DNA from: Pelagomonas calceolata
Lineage: Eukaryota > Sar > Pelagophyceae > Pelagomonadales > Pelagomonadaceae
Assembly: GCA_918797485.1 (NCBI GenBank)
Contig: CAKKNE010000002.1
Location: forward strand, 1,206,501 to 1,270,500
Direction: 5' to 3'
DNA length: 64,000 bases
Below are positions 56,805 through 64,000 of the stretch, one piece after another. Made by a program: the position numbers and the translations under genes. How positions within the stretch are numbered: position 1 is the first letter of the stretch; each line of letters begins with the position of its first letter. Under the pieces are notes generated by a model. That model was given only the letters and a program-made list of their open reading frames with translations. It had not been told where the DNA came from and ran no database searches.

Positions 56805-59800
56805 ATGCTACGGCGCGCCGCCTGGCTGACGAGCCGCCGCGCGGCCGCCGCGCTCCGCACGCACAAGCCAAGCACTACTCATGTGACCGCCGACGGCATC
56901 GACGGCGCGTCCGTCGGCATCTCGTTACCGGAGGAGACGATCGTGCCCGAGGCCGGCGCCTTCCGCCCGATGACCTACCTCAACGCGTCCACGGTCGTCG
57001 AGGTCAACCCGGCCACCGCCTTCGGCTCCTCTAGCCTTGCGGTCAAGCCAATTTTGGTGGAGCCGCCCAAAACCTTAATTCGCCCACCGTCCATCGGCAC
57101 GAACCTCGTCGGCGGCTCAAGACTCCTGGACTTTGTCAGCGCTTCGTCGACGGCGTCCATCGAGTCCATCCCTAGCCAGTCGCCCATCAAGGCATCGCTC
57201 GACGTCGTGCCCATCAAGACATCGCTCGACGTCGTGCCCATCAAGACGCCCCTCGACGTCGTGGCGACGCTCGAGCTCCCCAAGGCCGACGAAGCAGACC
57301 TCGTCGGCATCTCAAGCCTCCTGAACATCAGCAGCACTTCGCCGACGGCGTCCATCCCCAGCCAGTCACCCATCAAGACGTCGCTCGACGTCGTGACGAC
57401 GCTCGAGCACTCCTACGATGACCAGTCCTCGTCCTGGCGCCCGCCGTCGAAGGCGTTGGCAGTTCTGGTGGCTCTCGGTGTTGTTGGCACTTTGGGCGAG
57501 ATTCAGCCCGACGCCGACTGCGCACGGCTTAAGCAGGGCTTGCGTGGCCCTTCTACCGAGTGTGACTGCCTCAACTTCGCCCAATTTCCCGACGGCGTCG
57601 GCGTCGACGCCTATCCGGACTGGGTGCAGCCGTGTGGTGCTAGGGTTAACGGGAAAAAGGCTCCTGGTAGTGCTGGGCCAGGTGCAGTTGGAGAATCGCG
57701 CCACGGCGTGGCGAAAAACTGCCCCAACTTTCTAGCGCACGAGGAGCTGTTTCTAGGACAGCCCGTCTTTGGCGGCGTCCATAAGGGCACGTCAAGCAAG
57801 TCGTGCGGCGTGCTCGGCAAGCCTACCGATTGTGACTGCATCAACTTCGTGCAACTGCCCGAAGGCGTCGGCCTCGACGCCTATCCGGACTGGAAGCAAC
57901 CGTGTCGTGCTAGAGTGCAGGGGAAAAAGCCTCCTAAAGGCGCTCCCCCTGGGACGATTGGAGAATCACCGCACGGCGTGGCGACGACCTGCTCCAACTA
58001 TTTAGCGTACAAGGATCTGTTCCCACGGGAGAAAGTTTTTGCCGGCGTCTGTAAGAGCACCCACTCGGGCCCGTCGGGCAAGCAAGCCAAGACGCCGCTG
58101 CCACTATCCCAGGAGATCATGAACGGCGTGGACGCGGGCCTCCCTCGCATCAAGACGCTGTTCAACGTCCTCGAGCGCTACCGGCCCATCCTCTCGACGA
58201 TCATCCCGGCCGTCGACGAGAGCCCTAATGTCCGCTCCGCGCGCGAGGCCTGGATCAAGCTGCTGCAGGGCGCGAAGAGTTGCGAGGGCTCGACGCCGAT
58301 AGAGTACAAGATGTTCGACATCGAGAAAATGCAGAAGACGCCGTGGGGGCAGGCGTTGCGCGAGGCTGCGCCCAACTCAACTTTCACGACGCTTGCGTTC
58401 TTTATTTATTTTAACACAGGCGCGACGAGGGCAAGGAGGGCGAGGCCGTCGCGCGCGAGGCGGTCCAGCTCGGCATCGTCACGGCGACGTTGAAACGGGG
58501 CCTGGCCTTCGGCGACCTCAAGGTGGTGCTGGATGATGCGGAGACGAGAGGCCTCGGCGAAGACCGTGTCCGCAACGACCTGACGAGGACGCTGGGCCAC
58601 GGCGACAAGCTGTGCGTCTACGGCCTTTACCCGGAGCGTGATTTGTTGGAGTACTGCAAGTGCCTCGACGGCGTGGACTACATCAACGTCCACGGGGCCG
58701 TGTGTCACGCGATGGGCATGGACCCGCATGGCTATCACCGGAGGCCCGGCTTCGTGGCGCCCTGCCCGATCGCAAGCAGCGGGGAAATGATGGAGCAGCT
58801 GCGGAACGGCGTGTACGCTGAGGTCGTAAAGGACTGGAACGTCACGAGCTACCCGCACGTGGCGGCGCGCTCGCGCCTCGTGGACAAAAAAAAGGGCAAG
58901 GTCGACGACCCGTCGTTCATGGCGTTGCTGGCGGCGGATTTCGCCAATGCCGGTTTGGACGGGTTGCGGGCGGCCTGGACGGGGACCGACGCGTTCCTGG
59001 AGGGCAAGGTCGTGACGCTGCCGCCGCGGCCCACGGATCTCAAGAGCTGGTACGTGGACAACCCCTCGTACGACGTGCCTCGGGAGCAGCGCCCCGACTA
59101 CCAGGAACCGAAGAAGCCCTCCAAGAAGAAGGAGGTGAAGACGGCGGCCATCCCCGACGTCGCTTTCAACGAGTCGACCTTTGTCTTCGAGGGCTGCGAG
59201 CATTACATCCGCGACGTGGTCTCCGTGGACGGCGTGATCTGCGTGGACCACTATCAGAAGGCCCTCGACAAAGGGGACTTCATTACGTTGGTCCGGACGC
59301 CGTTGGAAGAGCTCATGTCCAACGGGACGACGTCGGCGCCGGCGCCTGGCGCCATGCAGGCGCCGCCGAACTTCGGGAAGGACATCCGCAGCTATTTCGC
59401 GCCCGCCGCCACCGCTTCGGCCGCAGCGCCGACGGCGGGCGAGGCGCTCCCTGCCGCTGGCACGGATTTTCCGAAGATCCCGTTCAACCCGCGGGACTTC
59501 GACCTCAAGCCCGGTGCAACGGTCCCGACCACGCAGCCCACGAAGAATATTAGATGGGCGTTGCGATTGACGGAGTTACAAATGGACGAGGATGGCGACG
59601 CCAAAAACATGTGGAGACCGAGACAGAGACAGTCCGCACTCCGGCAGGCCGCCGCGGCGACGGCGCGGCGCGTCGTCGCACCGGTCGTCGAACCGGCCTC
59701 GCCGCCCGGCTCGCCGCAGCACGAGTCGTCTTCGACGCCGACGCCGTTCCAGCCCGAGGTCACGGACCTCACCTACTCGCCGCCGCCGCCGCGGACGCCG

Positions 59801-60334
59801 TCCCAGGAGCGCGAGGTCATCGACGTCACGGCCGACTCGCAGCCGTCGCCGAAGCTGTCGCCGACGCTGCCGCCGTCGCTGTCGCCCTCTGAGCCCATGG
59901 TCACGGACTCGCCGCCGTCGCCGACGCCGTCGCCGGCGCTGTCGCCGACGCTGCCGCCGTCGCTGCCGCCGTCGCTGCCGCCCTCTGAGCCCATGGTCAC
60001 GGACTCGCAGCCGTCGCCGACGCTGTCGCCGATGCTGCCGCGCCGAGTGCTGTCGCCGCCGACGACGTTGTCGCCGACGCCGCCGCTGCCGCCGTCGCCC
60101 CCCCAGTCCATCACGGACCTCACCTACTCGCCGCCGCCGTCGCCGACGCTCTCGCCGACGCCGCGCTCGCCGCCGCCGCGCGCGCCCGCGGCGCGCGCGC
60201 CGCGGGCGGAGTCCGTCGCGCCGCCGGGGCTGGCCACGAAGAGACACCGCCCACCCCAGCGCACGACGAAGGTGCCGCGCAAGCGGGTGCGCCTCAACCC
60301 CGCCGAGGAGCCCGACCCGGTGGCCCTGGCGTGA
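56805..60334 (+). CDS. Large protein with duplicated Cys domain and Ser/Pro/Thr tail, unknown
   Basis: Two exons; I favour 56805-58342 and 58420-60334, 1150 residues. The N-terminus MLRRAAWLTSRRAAAALRTH looks like a mitochondrial-type presequence. Residues about 115-200 hold short PIKTSLDVVP repeats and 222-236 a hydrophobic stretch (KALAVLVALGVVGTLG). Two tandem 95-residue units follow (about 250-345 and 350-445) with CDCLNFAQFPDGVGVDAYPD / CDCINFVQLPEGVGLDAYPD and matching HGVAxxC; I do not recognise them. A conserved-looking region spans about 520-800 across the intron (RGLAFGDLKVVLDDAETRGL, KLCVYGLYPERDLLEYCKCL, YINVHGAVCHAMGMDPHGYH). The last 230 residues are Ser/Pro/Thr repeats and end in a basic patch (KVPRKRVRLNP). 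No function proposed. Confidence 0.6.
58343..58419 (+). other. Proposed intron joining the two halves of the large unknown gene
   Basis: A frame change is needed between 58340 and 58420. Donor GTGGGG at 58343 with acceptor TTTTAACACAG at 58409-58419 gives a 77-bp intron, phase 2. The alternative donor GTTCTT at 58397 would make a 23-bp intron. No introner core is visible. Confidence 0.5.
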
Positions 60335-60547
60335 GGGCGCTTCTCCCTTCCCCGACGTTCCTCTCTCATTCCCCGCCCCTTGATCCCCCGGCCTCCCGTT
60401 ATCTCTCGGGTAAGGCTTTCGTGTGAATACCGGTTACTTAGCTTGATATCTAGTCGCGTCGACAGCGGCTCGCGGACGTAGCAAGCGCGCAGAGCCGCCC
60501 GGGCGAGGCCGCCAGGGGGTCGACGACAGGGGCATAAGTATGTTAAA

Positions 60548-61051
60548 CTACTTATGCCTCGACGTCCCCCGTTGCGCGGCCTCGCACATGATTCGGTGGA
60601 AGCACTCATAATCATCCATGGCCTGGATCCGCTCGACGAACTCCGAGTAGTTGTCGTCTTCGAACAGGAAGCCCTCGCCGCCGGCCAAGGCGCACTGCAC
60701 GTCCTTCATGAAGGCCTCGATCGTCCCATTATTCTTTTTGACCAACGCCTCGAGGATCTCCTCCATGATCTCGTTGTACTCGGCATGAGCGCTCCGCCAC
60801 CGCTCCGCCTGCTTGATGGGCGTGCCCGCGCCCGTCCGATCCCCATCCAGCGCCGTTTCGAAATCGGCCGCGTGGGCATTGACGAACTGCGTCAGCTCCG
60901 ATTTCTCCCCGAAGAGGTGCTCGTTCGCGTCGGCGGCCACGTACATGAGCAATTCGTTTTCATCGAAATCCTGCTTCTCCTCGGTCTTCGTCTCGGCGCT
61001 CTGAGCACTGCTGGCCGCGCTGTCCATCGACTTGGACTCGGCGCGCGGCAT
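60548..61051 (-). CDS. BART (ARL2-binding) domain protein
   Basis: 167 residues. After a polar N-terminus (ESKSMDSAASSAQSAETKTE) the protein is all-helical: ELTQFVNAHAADFETALDGD, then AEYNEIMEEILEALVKKNNG and TIEAFMKDVQCAL, the order of the BART domain found in ARL2BP and CFAP36. The C-terminal FLFEDDNYSEFVERIQAMDD, YECFHRIMCEAA is also helical. BART proteins bind GTP-loaded ARL2/ARL3 and act in ciliary or mitochondrial trafficking. Length is close to human ARL2BP (about 160). The closing residues RGTSRHK are basic. Single exon. Confidence 0.65.
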   Translation of the reverse strand: MPRAESKSMDSAASSAQSAETKTEEKQDFDENELLMYVAADANEHLFGEKSELTQFVNAHAADFETALDGDRTGAGTPIKQAERWRSAHAEYNEIMEEILEALVKKNNGTIEAFMKDVQCALAGGEGFLFEDDNYSEFVERIQAMDDYECFHRIMCEAAQRGTSRHK

Positions 61052-61536
61052 CCTTGCTAGGCAGTGGCAAGGTGCCCTCCCAGGGGTGTGGTGTTATGGC
61101 TCGTTACTGCGTCGATGCGCTGCCCCGCGCAGGAATTCTGCGCCTTGGCTCCTGTACGACGGCTGGCAAATGTGTCTGGCGTGCCGCACGTCGCGTGTTC
61201 CAGCAGGTGCTCTTTGCAACGCGAGAGTGGCTCTCACGCAGCAACCCCGCACCCATTTTACGACCACAAGCCATCCAGGGAGCCTGTGTGGGAAAGCCTG
61301 CGTTGGAACGCCGCGTCCCACGCGTCGCGTCAAACCCGAACCCGAACCCAATTGGCCAAAAGTTTGTGTCATCACCTCATCGATAATAATTGCAAAAGCA
61401 CTGCCCTTCGTGCGCTGCACGCTCAGGACATCGTTGCTGAGGCTGCCCATTCGAAGACAGCGTCGCCCATCGTTGCTGAGGCTGCCCGACCGGTGCAATA
61501 ACCACCACGGCTATCCGCCGGCGCAGCGCGCGCCTC
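61052..61536. other. Divergent intergenic region, 485 bp
   Basis: Carries an exact 20-bp direct repeat (61429-61448 and 61468-61487). Short ORFs on both strands lack any domain. Confidence 0.45.
61429..61487 (+). promoter_or_regulatory. Direct repeat upstream of the transporter
   Basis: CATCGTTGCTGAGGCTGCCC occurs exactly twice with a 39-bp period, the second ending 49 bp before the ATG at 61537. Its TGCTGAGGCTGCC also occurs at 46173-46185, 75 bp before the CAP10 gene start. Confidence 0.6.
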
Positions 61537-62556
61537 ATGGCCCGCGAGGCAAGCTACAAGCAAGTGCCCCAGCAGGAGGATGCATCCGAAAAAAAGCCCC
61601 ACGGCCTGAGCCCCGCCAGAGCTGCGGCGGCGACGGTCCTCTACTGCCTCGCCGGCCCGTCGCTCATCTTCCTGAACAAACACATACTCGTGGAAGTAGA
61701 ATTTCCCTATGGTTCCGCGTTATCTTTATTGGGTGTGACGATGTCCACCTTGCTCTCGATAATTGCATTGATGCTGGGCTGGTTCCCCTGCGACCAGACT
61801 CGGTCGTTGACGCCGCAGACGTACTGCACGCGCGTGCTGCCGATTGGCATCGCGCTCGGGCTGTGTCTGACTACTGGTAATGTGGCCTACCTCTATAACA
61901 GTGTAGCATTCATCCAAATACTAAAAGCCTTTGCGCCGGTCGTGTTGTTATTGGTATTATTTGCGGCTAGATTGGAAAAGCCGTCAGCCACGCTCATAGC
62001 CTCGATCATGATTATTTCGGGAGGGACCGCAGTAGCTGTGAGGGGGGAAGTGGAGCTTTCCTTGATCGGCGTCGCCTACATGCTCGCGTCCGAATTTTTC
62101 GAGGCCGTCAAGCTCGTCATGACGCAAATACTGTTGGTAGATCGGAAATTTGGTTCCGTGGAAGGACTAGCAGTTGTAGGACCGGCAGCAATGGCGGCGT
62201 TGTGCGTCTGCACGATTCTGGGAGAGGACTGGCGGGACGCGATGGAGAAGGTCGGGGAACGGCCGCTGCTGTTCCTGGCAGCTTCATTAGGTGGTGTGGT
62301 CGTAAACTTGGCCACAAACATGATGGTCGCGGCGACGTCGGCGCTGACTTTGAGGGTTACGTCGCTACTGCGGAACATCGGCATCGTCTTCGTCTCTACC
62401 GCTATTCTGAGAGATTCGACCCTCACATTGCTGGAAGGCGTCGGTTTTTGTATTGCGTTGACAGGATTCGTTTTGTATCAGCACGCGCGGCGGAACCCGA
62501 CGCACTCCTTCGCCGACATCTGGAGAGATCTCACGACGTTCTGCGGGGGACGGTAA
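61537..62556 (+). CDS. Triose-phosphate / nucleotide-sugar transporter family protein
   Basis: 339 residues, about ten transmembrane helices of the DMT/TPT fold: ATVLYCLAGPSLIFLNKHIL (helix 1, with the family NK), SALSLLGVTMSTLLSIIALM, IGIALGLCLTTGNVAYLYNS, VAFIQILKAFAPVVLLLVLF (the conserved helix 4 FxQxLKAxxPV), then a second half including YMLASEFFEAVKLVMTQILL and LTLRVTSLLRNIGIVFVSTA. The N-terminus is cytosolic and polar, with no plastid presequence, favouring a Golgi or ER nucleotide-sugar antiporter or an outer plastid membrane over the inner envelope. The KT/KR helix 9 substrate motif is not clear enough to name the substrate. Its stop is 16 bp from the convergent MORN gene. Confidence 0.85.
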   Translation: MAREASYKQVPQQEDASEKKPHGLSPARAAAATVLYCLAGPSLIFLNKHILVEVEFPYGSALSLLGVTMSTLLSIIALMLGWFPCDQTRSLTPQTYCTRVLPIGIALGLCLTTGNVAYLYNSVAFIQILKAFAPVVLLLVLFAARLEKPSATLIASIMIISGGTAVAVRGEVELSLIGVAYMLASEFFEAVKLVMTQILLVDRKFGSVEGLAVVGPAAMAALCVCTILGEDWRDAMEKVGERPLLFLAASLGGVVVNLATNMMVAATSALTLRVTSLLRNIGIVFVSTAILRDSTLTLLEGVGFCIALTGFVLYQHARRNPTHSFADIWRDLTTFCGGR

Positions 62557-62572
62557 CCTTACGCAACATAGC

Positions 62573-63277
62573 CTATTTCACGGGCACGCCGACCCACTTC
62601 CGGGGCGGCAGCTCCGCCTCCTCGCCCTCGGCGGCCTCGGGCACCTCGCCGTCCGGCTCGTACGCGCCCTCCTGCGTGATCAAGTCGCCGGTGGCCGTCA
62701 GGAAGTTGTACTTGCCCGGCCCGATGGGCTGGCCGTCCTTGGCGAAGGTGCCGACGTAGGACCCGGCGTCCTTGAACTGCCACTCGCCCTCCTTGAACGT
62801 GCCGCCCTCCCACGTCCCGTCGAGCTTCGACTTGCACTTGCCGAACTCGTACGTGCCCGCGCCCTCCTTCAAGCCTTCGACGTAGGCGCCCGAATAAATA
62901 TCGTCCGAGGCCTTGTACTTGTACGTGCCGACCCCATGCATCTTCGACTCCTTCCACTCGCCCGTATACACATCACCATTAGGATAGGTCATGGTCCCGA
63001 CGCCGTCGCGCTTCCCGTCCTTGTACTCGCCCTCATACGTCGCGGAGACGACCTGTTCTTCCACACCTTCTTCCTCGCTGGCCGCCATCCACGTGTACTT
63101 GCCCTGGCCGTGCTTCATCTTCTCATCATTAAACTCTCCTTCATACACGGCGCCGGAGTTGTACGTCACTCGGGCCTTGCCCGCGCGCGCGATCCAGGTG
63201 AAGACGCGCTCCTCCTCGGGCGCGTCCTCGGCGCAGTCGAGGTACTCGACCTTGTAATTGGACTCCTCGTCGGCCAT
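62573..63277 (-). CDS. MORN-repeat protein
   Basis: 234 residues built mainly of MORN repeats: YEGEFNDEKMKHGQGKYTW, YEGEYKDGKRDGVGTMTY, YTGEWKESKMHGVGTYKY, YSGAYVEGLKEGAGTYEF, LDGTWEGGTFKEGEW and YVGTFAKDGQPIGPGKYNF, about seven units forming an elongated beta sheet. An acidic N-terminus (MADEESNYKVEYLDCAEDAP) and a short Pro/Glu-rich tail bracket them. MORN proteins act as phospholipid or cytoskeleton-linked scaffolds; radial-spoke and flagellar proteins of this size are common. No kinase or SET domain is attached. Confidence 0.88.
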   Translation of the reverse strand: MADEESNYKVEYLDCAEDAPEEERVFTWIARAGKARVTYNSGAVYEGEFNDEKMKHGQGKYTWMAASEEEGVEEQVVSATYEGEYKDGKRDGVGTMTYPNGDVYTGEWKESKMHGVGTYKYKASDDIYSGAYVEGLKEGAGTYEFGKCKSKLDGTWEGGTFKEGEWQFKDAGSYVGTFAKDGQPIGPGKYNFLTATGDLITQEGAYEPDGEVPEAAEGEEAELPPRKWVGVPVK

Positions 63278-63565
63278 GGCTGCCTCTCCCTTTGGCCCTT
63301 TGGAACTGGTTGGAGCCGTGCGTCCGGGCTGCCCCGGGTGCCTCTTTTGGCCGCCCTTTTCGGCTGCCTTTTGAGCGCGCCGGACAGGCCGCTGTCCATG
63401 TACGCTAGTTACATCTAGGCCTTGTGGCGGGCCTCAGAGGCGCCGATTTGCCCGTCATCTAGTCCTCCAGAGCTCTCGGCGGCGAGTCCGGCCGCTGGAG
63501 TCGGAGACGAGCCCGCGCGCGGCACGCGGGGTGCGCAGGCGTACTAGAGGACAGACAACACACAC

Positions 63566-64000
63566 TTAGACACGCGCTCGCTTCGCCGGGACGTCTTCGC
63601 CCTCGTCGGCAAGCGCCAATAGCCGCTGGCGCAACCGCAGGGACGCGGCGTCGCCCGCGTCGGCTAAAGACGCCGCCACCGCGTCGACGTTCGAGCCGTC
63701 CACGAAATTCGTCGCGATGCCGACCGTCACGCCGTCGTTGTCGACGGCGTGCGGGCAGTCCGACGGCACAAATACAATATCACCAGGTTTCTGGCAGACG
63801 ACCCAGCGCGGTTGCGCCGCGCCCGCCCTCGCGGCGTCGAACAGCACATCATCGGCGGACACAGCGAACCGTGGGTAGAGGAAGGCCGCGTCCTCGCGCC
63901 GCCAGACGCGCCACTTCTTCGCGCCGCCGTGGACGAGGGCCATGGCGAAGTGCAGCGACCCGCTGTCGACGTGGCACGTCGACCGCGTGCCCGGCGCGCC
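63566..64000 (-). CDS. JmjC/cupin-type Fe(II)/2-oxoglutarate oxygenase (C-terminal part)
   Basis: The minus-strand frame is open to the window edge (starting APGTRSTCHVDSGSLHF), so the 5' end is missing; about 144 residues are seen. The H-x-D pair in CHVDSG is the first half of the 2-His-1-carboxylate iron site, KKWRVW is the usual strand and possible 2-oxoglutarate contact, and KPGDIVFVPSDCPHAVDN gives the distal His. This matches JmjC/cupin-8 hydroxylases of the JMJD6/FIH kind. The C-terminal 60 residues are Ala-rich and helical, ending with basic PAKRARV. Substrate (protein, histone or RNA) cannot be judged. Confidence 0.75.
   Translation of the reverse strand, partial: GAPGTRSTCHVDSGSLHFAMALVHGGAKKWRVWRREDAAFLYPRFAVSADDVLFDAARAGAAQPRWVVCQKPGDIVFVPSDCPHAVDNDGVTVGIATNFVDGSNVDAVAASLADAGDAASLRLRQRLLALADEGEDVPAKRARV

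Overview
The window is nuclear DNA of a GC-rich, gene-dense microbial eukaryote. I read it as a photosynthetic stramenopile of the pelagophyte type (Aureococcus/Pelagomonas-like). The grounds are plastid presequences with a signal peptide followed by a Phe-Ala-Pro-type motif (the CSP41-like protein), a twin-arginine lumenal presequence (MsrB), secreted EGF-like and C-type lectin proteins, kinesin-light-chain-like TPR debris, a URAD-URAH fusion, and above all a family of short introns that are themselves a terminal-inverted-repeat element (introners), as described for Aureococcus. The species is inferred, not proven.

Layout. 1-6.4 kb: end of an unknown gene, a DEK_C/SWIB chromatin protein, a secreted EGF-like protein and a degenerate OTU-fold protein. 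6.7-13.7 kb: a pseudokinase, a WW/CUE protein, an acylated beta-propeller protein, a secreted VHL-like/cyclophilin protein and a P-loop protein. 13.7-16.6 kb: a TPR gene relic, a Cys-rich finger protein and a 5'-truncated glutamate decarboxylase-like gene. 16.9-27.9 kb: a GRF-finger RecD-type helicase, a three-lectin receptor, a two-domain glycosyltransferase, an ankyrin-tail relic and USP14. 28.3-38.3 kb: one 3333-residue exon encoding a kexin-like protease with a roughly 890-residue Pro/Thr spacer and a REJ-GPS module. 38.4-50.8 kb: a coiled-coil protein, RFC2, an ankyrin protein, a secreted seven-repeat protein of unknown family, a WWE-UBA protein, a CAP10 glycosyltransferase, allantoin synthase (URAD-URAH) and a CSP41-like plastid protein. 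51.2-64 kb: a small basic ORF of unclear structure, MsrB, a Pro/Gln-rich membrane protein, a carotenoid oxygenase, a large unknown protein, a BART-domain protein, a sugar-phosphate/nucleotide-sugar transporter, a MORN protein and the C-terminal part of a JmjC/cupin oxygenase.

The genes are separate eukaryotic transcription units, often in divergent or tail-to-tail pairs only 13-16 bp apart. The most interesting systems are two. First, introners: 15 introns in 8 genes, the best preserved with ends CTGTGTGGAAATCAA / TTGATTTCCACACAG, an internal inverted repeat, and an 8-bp target duplication whose left copy starts with GT and supplies the 5' splice site while the element supplies the 3' AG. The same element is present in both orientations relative to transcription. 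Second, a recurring 20-23-bp CTAG-bounded element upstream of at least seven genes, three copies of which sit 189-192 bp before the start codon.
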